A model generated the notes under the pieces. The model worked only from the letters and a program-made list of their open reading frames with translations, ran no database searches and was not told where the DNA came from. Below, one piece after another: positions 8,294-16,879 of a DNA stretch of 64,000 bases. Positions within the stretch are counted from its first letter, which is position 1. Each line of letters opens with the position of its first letter. The DNA is taken from assembly GCF_052065415.1 (NCBI RefSeq), contig NZ_JBQHUB010000008.1, positions 1 through 64,000 on the forward strand, given 5' to 3'. This DNA comes from Pseudoflavonifractor_A sp022772585 (GTDB taxonomy: Bacteria; Bacillota; Clostridia; Oscillospirales; Oscillospiraceae). A program made the position numbers and the translations under genes.

Positions 8294-8451
8294 GGTAATC
8301 CATCCTTTCCCGCTGTCACACTTTACTCTGATACTATATTATAGATTCCCGATCTTCCTCTGTCAATTCAAGGATGTCCCACGCATATAGTAACGTGGAA
8401 ACGTTTGTGCCGCGGCTATCCCCGGCACCCCTGAGTTCCATGAGAAAGGAT

Positions 8452-9402
8452 ATGGTTGACTTGACACCTTTTTTCCCACCTGAGGGCCAACTGTTACATA
8501 CGCCCGAAAACCGCGCTGCCTGCGCCTCCTCCGGCGGACTGCTTCAGGCCATGGCGGCAGGGACCGTTCTGGAGGGCACCGCGCTTCTCTGCGACCAGGA
8601 GCACAATCTGACGGTATCTCTTGGAAATGGTATTCTGGGTACCATTCCCCGGGAAGAGGCCGCCCTGGGCATCGCGGAGGGCACCACCCGGGACATCGCC
8701 ATCCTTTCCCGGGTGGGGCGGCCTGTAGCCTTCCTGGTCGAGGATATAGGGCTTCGGGAAGGTACGCTCCACCCCATTCTCTCCCGGCGCAGGGCCCAGC
8801 GGCTGGCGCTGGACGCCCTGCTCTCCCACGCCAGGCCGGGCACTGTGCTCCCCGCCGTCGTGTCCCATCTGGAACCCTTCGGCGCCTTTGTGGACCTGGG
8901 CTGCGGCGTGACCTCCATGATCGGCATTGAGCATATCTCGGTCTCCCGCATCTCCCACCCCGGACAGCGCTTTTATCCCGGGCAGGCCATCTTTGTCGTG
9001 GTACTGGACCTGGACCCGGAGCAGGAGCGGATCTACCTCACCCACCGGGAGCTGCTGGGCACCTGGAGTGAGAACGCCGCCCCCTTCCGGCCCGGTATGA
9101 CGGTACCCGGCATCGTGCGCGGGATCAAGGAGTACGGGGCCTTTATAGAGCTGGCCCCCAATCTCTCAGGCCTGGCGGAAATGCGGGACGGCCTGCAGGA
9201 GGGCCAGCGTGTGTCGGTCTTTATCAAATCCATCGTACCGGAGAAGATGAAGATCAAGCTGCTGATCATCGACCTGCTTCCGCCGGAGCCCCCCGCTCCC
9301 CTGTCCTATTTCATCACCGGAGGGCAGCTGACCCACTGGCGCTACGCCCCGGAGGGCTGTACCCGGGTGGGCGCCGAGACCGTTTTTCTGGCCCCGGAGT
9401 AA
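8452..9402 (+). CDS. Protein with two S1 RNA-binding domains
   Basis: About 316 residues. After a ~120-residue N-terminal region (PEGQLLHTPENRAACASS ... GTIPREEAALGI) come two S1/OB repeats, at about residues 125-195 (EPFGAFVDLGCGVTSMIGIE) and 205-275 (KEYGAFIELAPNLSGLAEM). It resembles orphan S1 proteins of Clostridia, not ribosomal S1, which has more repeats; an RNA-binding or translation role is inference. The start is uncertain. ATG 8452 fits the homologue-like N-terminus, but GAGAAAGGA ends only one base before it. ATG 8440 has no Shine-Dalgarno, and TTG 8461 has AAAGGA at a 10-base spacing. Confidence 0.82.
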   Translation: MVDLTPFFPPEGQLLHTPENRAACASSGGLLQAMAAGTVLEGTALLCDQEHNLTVSLGNGILGTIPREEAALGIAEGTTRDIAILSRVGRPVAFLVEDIGLREGTLHPILSRRRAQRLALDALLSHARPGTVLPAVVSHLEPFGAFVDLGCGVTSMIGIEHISVSRISHPGQRFYPGQAIFVVVLDLDPEQERIYLTHRELLGTWSENAAPFRPGMTVPGIVRGIKEYGAFIELAPNLSGLAEMRDGLQEGQRVSVFIKSIVPEKMKIKLLIIDLLPPEPPAPLSYFITGGQLTHWRYAPEGCTRVGAETVFLAPE

Positions 9403-9444
9403 AAAAATACCCTCCCGGAATGTACCTGTGCCTTCCGGGAGGGT
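9402..9444 (-). terminator. Terminator of the AI-2E transporter gene
   Basis: Arms ACCCTCCCGGAA (9409-9420) and TTCCGGGAGGGT (9433-9444) are followed on the minus strand by a seven-base T-run (9402-9408 complement). It also closes the S1 gene from the other side, without a T-run. Confidence 0.85.
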
Positions 9445-9457
9445 GTGTGTCCCATAC

Positions 9458-10627
9458 CTATTCCGGCTTATGCTCCAGAGATTCGATCCCTTTCTGCTCC
9501 AATCTGAAGTGGACCCACTCCCCTACCAGGGAGTAAATCACCGCAAATGTGGGCACGCCCAGCACCATGCCTGCAAACCCGAACAGTCCGCCGCCCACCA
9601 CGATGGAGACCAGCACCCAGAACGCAGAAATGCCGGTGCTGTTGCCCAGAATCTTGGGTCCCAGAATGTTTCCGTCAAACTGCTGCAGCGCAAGGGCCAG
9701 AATACCAAACCGCAGCGCCTGCCAGGGGTCCACGATGAGCAGAATCAGCACACAGGGCACCGCGCCTACGATGGGTCCGAAGAAGGGAATCACATTGGTC
9801 ACGCCGATGATCACGCTGATGAGTACCGCAAAGTCGATGCGGAGTATATTGGTCAGGAAAAAGCAGAGCACACCGATGATGGCGCTGTCCAGTATTTTAC
9901 CATTGATAAAGCCCGAAAAAATATTGTTCGCCCGGCTGCAGATATTGATCATACGGTTGGCTCTCCCTGTCGGAAGGATCGCATAGACCAGCTTCTTGCA
10001 CTGTGTTGCAATGGTGGCTTTTTCCAGCAGCATATAAATGGAAGAGATCACCGTTGTGATCGCCGAGATCAGGACAGATACCAGCCCGGTACCTACCGCC
10101 AGGCCCATGCTCAGCACATAGGGGATGGCTTTCGAGGCCAGGTCGGAGAGTTTGCTCACAATATCCGTATAAGACATCATAAACTGATTCAGGATCTGAT
10201 TGACTACCGCCTGGTCGATATTGAAGTCCGCGGACATCTTCCGGATGATCTCGTTCAGGTTCAGAACAAACCCCTGTACGATGCCATAGAGAGACACCAC
10301 GCTGTCGGCAACCTGGGGCAGCACCAGCTTGACAAGGATAGCCATCAGTGCAATTGCGATGATATAGGTGACCAACACCGCCAGACCCCGCCGGCATCTG
10401 AGCCGCCGGAACACCGTCCGTTCAAAATAATTGGCCGGCCCATTGAGCAGATAGGCAAAGGCAAAGCCCACGATGAAGGGCATGAGCACATTGAGCACCA
10501 TGGCCACAAACTGCCGCACGATCCCCAGATGGGTAAAAACCAGATAGAACGCGATCCCGATCAGGACCACCAACAAGTTGGAGATCGCCTGTTCATCCAG
10601 CATGAACCATTTCTTTTTCCCACTCAC
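9458..10627 (-). CDS. AI-2E family transporter (PerM-type membrane protein)
   Basis: A 389-residue integral membrane protein of the AI-2E transporter / UPF0118 family. Hydrophobic segments at the N-terminus (LLVVLIGIAFYLVFTHLG, then FVAMVLNVLMPFIVGFAFAY) are followed by a helical extramembrane region and a C-terminal membrane block with GVTNVIPFFGPIVGAVPC, the family signature around residue 280. Members include exporters of autoinducer-2 and Na+/H+ antiporters; which substrate applies here cannot be told. It starts with GTG behind AGGGAAG. Probably monocistronic, with its own terminator. Confidence 0.87.
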   Translation of the reverse strand: MSGKKKWFMLDEQAISNLLVVLIGIAFYLVFTHLGIVRQFVAMVLNVLMPFIVGFAFAYLLNGPANYFERTVFRRLRCRRGLAVLVTYIIAIALMAILVKLVLPQVADSVVSLYGIVQGFVLNLNEIIRKMSADFNIDQAVVNQILNQFMMSYTDIVSKLSDLASKAIPYVLSMGLAVGTGLVSVLISAITTVISSIYMLLEKATIATQCKKLVYAILPTGRANRMINICSRANNIFSGFINGKILDSAIIGVLCFFLTNILRIDFAVLISVIIGVTNVIPFFGPIVGAVPCVLILLIVDPWQALRFGILALALQQFDGNILGPKILGNSTGISAFWVLVSIVVGGGLFGFAGMVLGVPTFAVIYSLVGEWVHFRLEQKGIESLEHKPE

Positions 10628-10745
10628 AGCACTTCCCTGCCTTTCCCGGATCCCTTTCTTGCGGCTTTACTCCCTCCGTGGGACATCGCCGCAAAATGTG
10701 CCCCCAGTAAAGATTATTGTAGCATACAGGCCTCCACTGCGGCAA

Positions 10746-10786
10746 GGACCATATCCCGTCAGGATATGGTCCCTGTTTTTCTTTTT
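10746..10786. other. Hairpin between tyrS and the AI-2E gene
   Basis: Arms GGACCATATCC (10746-10756) and GGATATGGTCC (10762-10772) are perfect. The T-run (10775-10786) is on the plus-strand side, whereas tyrS runs on the minus strand. It could therefore stop antisense transcription, or act as a weak tyrS terminator without a T-tract. Confidence 0.5.
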
Positions 10787-12017
10787 ACTCCACCAGCACG
10801 CGGTGGAACACCTTTTTGCCCTTTTTGATCATCAGGCCGTCACCGCTCATCTGGCCGGCGGTAAAGGCGGCGTTCACATCGCTCACCTTTTCGCCGTTGG
10901 CGGATACGCCGCCCTGCTCCACCAGACGGCGGGCCTCCTTCTTGGAGGGCGCCAGACCGCACTTGACCATCAGGTCCAGGATACCGATGGCGCCGTCGGT
11001 CAGGTCGCCGGCGCTCAGCGTGGTGGACGGGGTGTTGCTCATATCGCCGCCGCCCACAAAGAGGGCCCGGGCGGCGCTCTGGGCCTTCTGGGCCTCCTCC
11101 TCGCCGTGGACCATCTTGGTCAGCTCATAGGCCAGGATCTCCTTGGCGGTATTGAGCTGAGAGCCCTCCCACTGGTCCATCTCATTGATCTGCTCGATGG
11201 GCAGGAAGGTCAGCATGCGGATACACTTGAGCACGTCCGCGTCGTCCACGTTGCGCCAGTACTGGTAGAAGTCGTAGGGCGAAGTCTTGTTGGGGTCCAG
11301 CCAGACGGCATTTCCGGCGGTCTTGCCCATCTTCTTGCCCTGGGAGTCGGTGAGCAGAGTGATGGTCATGGCGTGGGCGTCCTTGCCCAGCTTGCGGCGG
11401 ATGAGCTCGGTGCCACCCAGCATGTTGGACCACTGGTCATCGCCGCCGAACTGCATGTTGCAGCCGTAGTGCTGGAACATATAGTAGAAATCGTAGGACT
11501 GCATGATCATGTAGTTGAACTCCAGGAAGGACAGGCCTTTCTCCATCCGCTGCTTGTAGCACTCGGCCCGCAGCATGTTGTTCACGCTGAAGCAGGCGCC
11601 CACCTCCCGCAGCAGCTCCACATAATTCAGGCTCAGCAGCCACTCGGCATTGTTGAGCATCATGGCCTTGCCTTCGCCGAAGTCGATGAAGCGCTCCATC
11701 TGGCGCTTGAAGCACTCGGCATTGTGGTCGATATCCTCTTTGGTCAGCATCTTGCGCATGTCGGTGCGGCCGGAGGGGTCGCCGATCATGGTGGTGCCGC
11801 CGCCGATGAGGGCGATGGGCCGGTTGCCCGCCATCTGCAGCCGCTTCATCAGGGTCAGGGCCATGAAGTGACCGGCGGTCAGGCTGTCGGCGGTGCAGTC
11901 GAAGCCGATATAGAAGGTCGCCTTGCCCTCGTTGATCATTTTGGAAATCTCTTCCTCATTGGTGACCTGGGCCACCAGCCCGCGGGCCTTCAGTTCCTCG
12001 TAACAAGTCATACTCAT
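10785..12017 (-). CDS. tyrS: Tyrosyl-tRNA synthetase
   Basis: A 410-residue class I aminoacyl-tRNA synthetase. The HIGH-equivalent is in DCTADSLTAGHFMAL, the KMSKS-equivalent is KMGKTAGNAVWL, tyrosine and tRNA contacts lie in YDFYYMFQHYGCNMQFGGDD, and an S4-like RNA-binding domain ends the protein (SKKEARRLVEQGGVSANGEKV). AAAGGAG lies 4 bases before the ATG at 12017 and 10 before a second ATG at 12011. It lies 61 bp after the EamA transporter gene; the only tyrosine T-box nearby is upstream of that transporter, so tyrS is probably expressed from it. Confidence 0.97.
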   Translation of the reverse strand: MSMTCYEELKARGLVAQVTNEEEISKMINEGKATFYIGFDCTADSLTAGHFMALTLMKRLQMAGNRPIALIGGGTTMIGDPSGRTDMRKMLTKEDIDHNAECFKRQMERFIDFGEGKAMMLNNAEWLLSLNYVELLREVGACFSVNNMLRAECYKQRMEKGLSFLEFNYMIMQSYDFYYMFQHYGCNMQFGGDDQWSNMLGGTELIRRKLGKDAHAMTITLLTDSQGKKMGKTAGNAVWLDPNKTSPYDFYQYWRNVDDADVLKCIRMLTFLPIEQINEMDQWEGSQLNTAKEILAYELTKMVHGEEEAQKAQSAARALFVGGGDMSNTPSTTLSAGDLTDGAIGILDLMVKCGLAPSKKEARRLVEQGGVSANGEKVSDVNAAFTAGQMSGDGLMIKKGKKVFHRVLVE

Positions 12018-12078
12018 TTTGCTCCTTTTATCTTTATCGTGTTTTGTACATTAAAATGCGGCGCCGCGTCCAGCGTGT

Positions 12079-12948
12079 TCAAACGCTCCTGGCGTGCTGC
12101 TCCCGGCGGCTCTTAAGTACATTGTACCCCACCACGCCGGCCACCACGATCACCGCGCCCACCAGGGCCAGGGGGCCTACTCTCTCCCCGTAGAACAGGG
12201 CCACCCAGATGGGATTGAGGATGGGCTCGATGCCAGTGATAAGGGCGGCCGTCACCGCCGGAGTGGTACGCAGGCCGATACACATCATCACGTAGCCCAG
12301 GCCCACCTGGAAGGCGCCCAGAACCACCACACTGACGATGGCCGTGGTGGTAAAGCAGGTCTCACGCACCAGGAAAGGCAGCCCGATGATAATACTGATG
12401 ACCTCGGCCCAGAACACCGAACACACCGGGTCAGCGTCGGGCAGGTCGTTGAGCAGGAACACCCCCGCATAACACAGCCCGGAGAGCAGCGCCAGGGCAT
12501 TGCCCAGCATTCCGCCCATGGCGAGGCCGTCCAGGAAGAAGCACACCACGCCGGACACTACCACGGCGCAGGCCGCCAGGTCCAGCTTTCCCGGCCGCTT
12601 CCGCCAGAACACAGCGTTGAGCAAAATAACGAAGATGGGTGCCGTGAACTGCAGCACGATGGCGTTGGCGGCGGTGGTGAGCTTGTTGGAGAGGGAGTAG
12701 AGCACCGTGGTCCCGCAGACGCTGAGGGCGCCCAGGGCGATCCACCGGCTCATGCGCAGGCGGTGCCTGCTGAGCAGCATGTATCCCCCCACCACTACCA
12801 GGGCCACCATGTTCCGGGCGCTGTTGATGCTCATGGCGTTCCAGGGGATGAGCTTGATGCACAGCCCCCCGATACTGTACAGCAGGGCGGCGAAGAATAC
12901 GAACCGGGTCCCCCGCCGCCGCTGTGCTGCCGTGATCTCTTGTTCCAT
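12079..12948 (-). CDS. EamA/DMT-family transporter under a tyrosine T-box
   Basis: A 289-residue drug/metabolite transporter with ten predicted membrane helices in two EamA repeats (first from FVFFAALLYSIGGLCIKLIP, second from MGGMLGNALALLSGLCYAGV; the second ends with GIEPILNPIWVALFYGE). The start at 12948 is supported by GGGAGG four bases upstream; the longer frame would run into the T-box terminator. It is the first gene after a T-box whose specifier reads UAC (Tyr). EamA proteins include the aromatic amino acid exporter YddG, so a tyrosine or aromatic substrate is a reasonable inference. A T-box that switches on when Tyr-tRNA is uncharged would fit import better than export. Confidence 0.87.
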   Translation of the reverse strand: MEQEITAAQRRRGTRFVFFAALLYSIGGLCIKLIPWNAMSINSARNMVALVVVGGYMLLSRHRLRMSRWIALGALSVCGTTVLYSLSNKLTTAANAIVLQFTAPIFVILLNAVFWRKRPGKLDLAACAVVVSGVVCFFLDGLAMGGMLGNALALLSGLCYAGVFLLNDLPDADPVCSVFWAEVISIIIGLPFLVRETCFTTTAIVSVVVLGAFQVGLGYVMMCIGLRTTPAVTAALITGIEPILNPIWVALFYGERVGPLALVGAVIVVAGVVGYNVLKSRREQHARSV

Positions 12949-12974
12949 AAGACCTCCCTGTCTGTACCGGGCAA

Positions 12975-13238
12975 TAGAAACGCCCTCTGTCCCGCGGGAC
13001 AGAGGGCGACATGATCGCGGTACCACCTCTGGTTTTGCCCATCCCTCACGGCATGGGCCTCGTCGAGTGCTATCACACTCCCGCGCTGTAACGGGCGCAC
13101 CCGGCTCCCCCTACTGAATCGCTCGTTCGGAAGGCCGCTCCGGGGTGTATTCACGGCGTCCGCTCTCCTCTTCCCACCAAACCAGAGGCTCTCTTTGCAG
13201 CGGATGGGCCGATACTCCTCCCCATCATTGCGATATTG
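12975..13238 (-). ncRNA. T-box leader, tyrosine specifier (UAC)
   Basis: On the minus strand the leader has the T-box sequence AGAGGTGGTACCGCG (13016-13030), followed by a 28-bp perfect terminator stem (12981-13008, CGCCCTCTGTCCCG and its complement) with a short TTTC tail. Stem I contains GAATACACC, giving specifier codon TAC at 13147-13149 (minus), i.e. tyrosine. An AGAGAGCC-type apical element lies in stem I near 13190. The arrangement T-box - EamA - tyrS agrees with a Tyr specificity. Uncharged tRNA-Tyr should stabilise the antiterminator and allow expression. Confidence 0.92.
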
Positions 13239-13244
13239 GTCTGT

Positions 13245-13273
13245 ATTATAGCCTACTCCTCCGCTTTTGTCAA
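13245..13273 (-). promoter_or_regulatory. Promoter of the Tyr T-box operon
   Basis: Consensus TTGACA (complement of 13268-13273), a 17-bp spacer and consensus TATAAT (complement of 13245-13250). Transcription should start near 13238, at the base of T-box stem I. Confidence 0.85.
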
Positions 13274-13287
13274 TCCGATCATCCCGA

Positions 13288-13738
13288 TCAGATCTCCGCG
13301 GCTGAACAGGGTCGGATCTGCCGGGTCAGGAAGTCCAGGACTGTTTGGTTAAAATCCTTCGCTTCCTCATACACGGCATGGCCGTATTGAGGATACATTA
13401 TCAGCCGGCTCCCCGGTATCCCCTCCGCAAGCTCGTGGGAGGCCTGCCCGCCCACCACCTGGTCTTTTTCGCCGCCGATGACCAGCGTGTCCGCCTTGAT
13501 CAGATGCAGCCGCTCATGACAGTCATGGCCGCCTTGACATCAGCCGCCATATTCTCTGTGGAACAGCCCGGCTCCATCTGGTTTTTCCTGCTGAAAACGT
13601 ACACTCTATACTCTCTGGCAAAGTCCCTGTACATGACCGAGACGGGCAGCGCCATTCCTCTGACCGTTTTCAGGCCGCTCCCAACCCGGGAATCAGAACG
13701 AGAGCCCTTTTCCCGTTTCCAAACGAAACGTAATCCAT
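13288..13738 (-). pseudogene. Broken alpha/beta-hydrolase gene
   Basis: Pieces of one alpha/beta hydrolase appear in successive frames on the minus strand. MDYVSFGNGKRALVLIPGLG begins at the ATG at 13738. After a frameshift the sequence continues as GMALPVSVMYRDFAREYRVY and VFSRKNQMEPGCSTENMAAD. Next, in another frame, come IKADTLVIGGEKDQVVGG and MYPQYGHAVYEEAKDF, which carries the catalytic-His region, ending at 13288. The nucleophile-elbow region (GxSxGG) and about 90 residues around it are missing, so an internal deletion plus at least one frameshift inactivated the gene. Confidence 0.8.
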
Positions 13739-13832
13739 GGTTGTGCCCAAAAGCGGAATACACCCGTTCTTCGCGCAATTGAACATAGACCGACCTCACC
13801 ATTCCAATCCGTTGGTCAAATTTTCCGCCGTC

Positions 13833-15524
13833 CTAGCGTCTCTTCTTATAGGCCTCCGCGGCCGAGAGCAGCTCGTCTGCCCCGGCCAGGATGGCCGTCG
13901 TGATGTGCTCGCCGCCGGTGAGCCGGGCCAGCTCCTCCGTCCGGCGGGCGCGGCTCAGCCGCTCCACCTCAGTAAAGGTCCGCTCGTTCCGCTCCCCCTT
14001 GACCACCGTGAAATGGGTGTCCGCCATGGCGGCGATCTGGGGCAGGTGGGTCACGCAGAGCACCTGCTTGTGCCCGGCCACGTCGGACATCTTCTCGGCC
14101 ACCTTCTGGGCCGCCCGGCCGGACACACCGGTGTCCACCTCGTCGAAGATGAGGGTGCCCACCGCCTCGTTTTCGGCCAGCACGTTCTTCAGGGCCAGCA
14201 TGATGCGGGAGAGCTCGCCGCCCGAGGCGATGCGCTGGATGGGTTTCAGATCCTCGCCCACGTTGGCCGACATGAGGAACTGCACCTCGTCCATACCGGT
14301 CTCATCCATGCCCAGCTCGCCGCCCTTGGGCTTGAAGTCCGCCTGGAAGCGGACTTTTGGCATATCCAGCTGCCGCAGCTCGGATTGGATGCGCACCTGC
14401 AGGGTCTCTCCCGCACGGAGCCGGGCAGCCGTCAGGGCGGCACCCTTTTCCCGGACCTCCTTCAAAACCTGGGCCTGCTTTTTCTCCAGCCTGGCGATGG
14501 TATCGCTGGAGTACCGGATCTCCTCCAGCTCGGCACGGCAGCGCTCCAGATAGGCCAGCATCTCCCCCACCGTGCCGCCGTATTTCTTCTTCAGCCGGTA
14601 GAGCACGTCCAGCCGGCCCTCGATCTCGTCCAGCTCTCCCGGCTCAAAGTCAAACTGATCCCGCAGGTCCCGTACCAGCTCGGCCGCGTCGTCGGCCGCC
14701 GAGCGCAGCTCCACAAGGCGCTCAGCCACCGCGCCGATCCCGCCGCTCATGCGGGACACGGCGGAGAGCTCCCCCTCCGCCTGGGCGATGAGGGACGCCG
14801 CCCCCTCCCGGTCATCGTCGCCGGAGAGGGCAAAATGGGCCGCCTCCACCGCGCCGATGAGCTTTTCAGCGTTGCGCAGCAGAGTCCGCCGCTGGGTGAG
14901 CGTCTCCTCCTCACCCTCCTTCAGGCCGGCCCGTTCCAGCTCGCCGATCTGGAAATTCAGGCTGTCGATCCGCCGGGATTTGACCGCGTCATCCATCTGG
15001 AGAGAGGCGATCTCCTTCCGCAGGGCAGTCAGCTCCCGGAAGGACTGCTGGTAGTCCTCCAGCAGCGCCCCGGTCTCGCCGAAGCTGTCCAGATAGGCCA
15101 GATGGCAGTTCTCGTCCAGGAGCTGCTGCCCGTCGTGCTGGCCGTGGATGTTCACCAGCTGACGGCCCAGCTCCCGCAGCTGGCTCACGTTCAGCAGCCG
15201 GCCGTTGACCCGGCAGATGTTCTTGCCGTCTGCCTGGATCTCACGCTGGATCAGGAGGTTCCCGTCCTCGTCCGGCGCCACGCCGTTCTCCCCGAACCAC
15301 GCCAGCTCCGGCAGACGGATGAACTGGGCCTCCACCCGGGCGCTGCGGGCGCCGGTGCGGATCAGGTCCCGGCTGGTGCGGGCGCCGATGATGGCGCCGA
15401 TGGCGTCGATAACGATGGACTTGCCCGCGCCGGTCTCGCCGGTCAGTACATTGAAGCCGCTGTCAAATTGAATATCCGCCGACTCGATGACTGCGATATT
15501 TTCGATATGGAGCAGAGAGAGCAT
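13833..15524 (-). CDS. recN: DNA repair protein RecN
   Basis: A 563-residue SMC-like ATPase acting in double-strand break repair. Walker A is LTGETGAGKSIVIDA near the N-terminus; the ABC signature is ASGGELSRIMLALK and Walker B is LIFDEVDTGVSG, with a long coiled-coil-rich middle (residues ~170-360). Length is normal. It is the last gene of the conserved Firmicutes cluster (argR-recN) and lies 36 bp after argR. Confidence 0.96.
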   Translation of the reverse strand: MLSLLHIENIAVIESADIQFDSGFNVLTGETGAGKSIVIDAIGAIIGARTSRDLIRTGARSARVEAQFIRLPELAWFGENGVAPDEDGNLLIQREIQADGKNICRVNGRLLNVSQLRELGRQLVNIHGQHDGQQLLDENCHLAYLDSFGETGALLEDYQQSFRELTALRKEIASLQMDDAVKSRRIDSLNFQIGELERAGLKEGEEETLTQRRTLLRNAEKLIGAVEAAHFALSGDDDREGAASLIAQAEGELSAVSRMSGGIGAVAERLVELRSAADDAAELVRDLRDQFDFEPGELDEIEGRLDVLYRLKKKYGGTVGEMLAYLERCRAELEEIRYSSDTIARLEKKQAQVLKEVREKGAALTAARLRAGETLQVRIQSELRQLDMPKVRFQADFKPKGGELGMDETGMDEVQFLMSANVGEDLKPIQRIASGGELSRIMLALKNVLAENEAVGTLIFDEVDTGVSGRAAQKVAEKMSDVAGHKQVLCVTHLPQIAAMADTHFTVVKGERNERTFTEVERLSRARRTEELARLTGGEHITTAILAGADELLSAAEAYKKRR

Positions 15525-15560
15525 GGTACACCTCCCATTCGATCCGGAGCGCCGTTCCGC

Positions 15561-16013
15561 TTATTTCAGCATCTTGTGGATCTCGTCGCAGAACTCCACC
15601 GCTGCCTCGTTGGTCCGCATAATGAGGATAGCGGTGTCATCCCCCGCAAGGCTCCCTACCAGATCCTCGATCTCCATGCCGTCGATCGCCGCGCCGGCTG
15701 CATTGGCCAGACCGGGCATGGTCTTGAGCACCACGATGTTCTGCGCCACATCGAAGGAGGTGACGCTCTCCTTGAAAATAGTACGCAGCCGCCCCGCCAG
15801 ATTGAGGGACGCCTTGCGCTCCGACACCGCGTAGCGGTAGGTGCCGTAGCCGGTGAGCTCCTTGATGAGATGGAGCTCCTTGATGTCCCGGGAAATGGTG
15901 GCTTGGGTGGACTGGACCCCTCTGGCCCGGAGCTCGGCCAGCAGCTGGTCCTGGGTCTCCACGTCGCGCTCCCCGATGATACGCAGTATCTCCTGCTGTC
16001 GCTTGGCCTTCAT
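15561..16013 (-). CDS. argR: Arginine repressor
   Basis: A 150-residue hexameric regulator that uses arginine as corepressor. The N-terminal winged helix spans residues 1-70 (KRQQEILRIIGERDVETQDQ; STQATISRDIKELHLIK). The C-terminal oligomerisation and Arg-binding domain ends with GSLAGDDTAILIMRTN, containing the GDD Arg-contact motif. It sits between nadK and recN as in many Firmicutes. No arginine operator or pathway gene was recognised in the window. Confidence 0.95.
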   Translation of the reverse strand: MKAKRQQEILRIIGERDVETQDQLLAELRARGVQSTQATISRDIKELHLIKELTGYGTYRYAVSERKASLNLAGRLRTIFKESVTSFDVAQNIVVLKTMPGLANAAGAAIDGMEIEDLVGSLAGDDTAILIMRTNEAAVEFCDEIHKMLK

Positions 16014-16015
16014 GG

Positions 16016-16879
16016 CTACATCCTCCCCAGTTTCTGCGTCATGATCTCATAAAAGCTGCGGCCGGTCAGCCGTACCAGGTGGGTCTTGGACTCGGCCTGC
16101 CGGATCTCCATCACGTCCCCGCCGTTGAGCTTGAACGCCTTGCCGCCGTCCACCGAGAGATAGGCGGTCTTGCGGCTCATGCAGCGCATCTTTACCGTCA
16201 CCGTCCGGCGGTGGTCCAGCACAAAGGACTTGGCGTTGACGGCGTGGGGACAGATGGGCGTCACGATGATATTCTCGGCAGTGGGCTCCACGATGGGGCC
16301 GCCCGCCGACATGGAATAGGCAGTGGAACCGGTGGGTGTGCTGATGATGACGCCGTCGCCGGAAAAGGCGGTGATGGGCACCCCGTCACTGCGCACCTCC
16401 ATCTCCACCACCCGGGCCACCGCGCCCTTGGTGATAACCGCATCGTTGAGGGCGATATCAGAGAAAATGGTCTTTCCGTCCCGCCGGATGGCCACTGACA
16501 GCATCATCCGGGACTCCACCGTGTATTTTCCCACCGCCAGCCTGGAGAGCAGGGAGAGCTCCCCCTGCTCCACCTCGGCCATGAAGCCCACGCTGCCCAG
16601 GTTCACTCCCAGAATGGGCACCCCATGGGCATTGGCGTCCTTGGCGGCGTGGAGAATGGTGCCGTCACCGCCGAAGCAGATCAGAATGTCCGCGTCCTTC
16701 AGCTCCTCCTCCATATTGGAGAAGGTCACCTGCCGCGGAAATTTGATATCACTCCCCTCTGTAGTAAAGGGGAGGCAGATCCGGGTCTCCACCCCCGCGT
16801 TTTTCAAAATACGCTCCGCGGCCTGGGCCGCCTTGAGGCCCTTGTCCCGGTACGGATTGGGACTAAGTATGATCTTCAC
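16016..16879 (-). CDS. nadK: NAD kinase
   Basis: A 287-residue ATP-NAD kinase making NADP+. The catalytic GGDG motif is in ICFGGDGTILHAAK, the family NE/D region is NLGSVGFMAEVEQGELS, and the nucleotide loop is STPTGSTAYSMSAGGP. I start at GTG 16879, which overlaps the tlyA stop as GTGA; GGAGG lies about 10 bases upstream. The longer frame (ATG 16942) only reads through the end of tlyA. Confidence 0.95.
   Translation of the reverse strand: MKIILSPNPYRDKGLKAAQAAERILKNAGVETRICLPFTTEGSDIKFPRQVTFSNMEEELKDADILICFGGDGTILHAAKDANAHGVPILGVNLGSVGFMAEVEQGELSLLSRLAVGKYTVESRMMLSVAIRRDGKTIFSDIALNDAVITKGAVARVVEMEVRSDGVPITAFSGDGVIISTPTGSTAYSMSAGGPIVEPTAENIIVTPICPHAVNAKSFVLDHRRTVTVKMRCMSRKTAYLSVDGGKAFKLNGGDVMEIRQAESKTHLVRLTGRSFYEIMTQKLGRM

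Noticed and set aside
10746..10786. Normal tyrS terminator
   Set aside because: The T-run is on the plus-strand side, not after the stem on the minus strand, so I list it only as a hairpin.
13500..13802. 100-residue minus-strand protein
   Set aside because: It is the middle frame of a broken alpha/beta hydrolase whose start and end lie in other frames.
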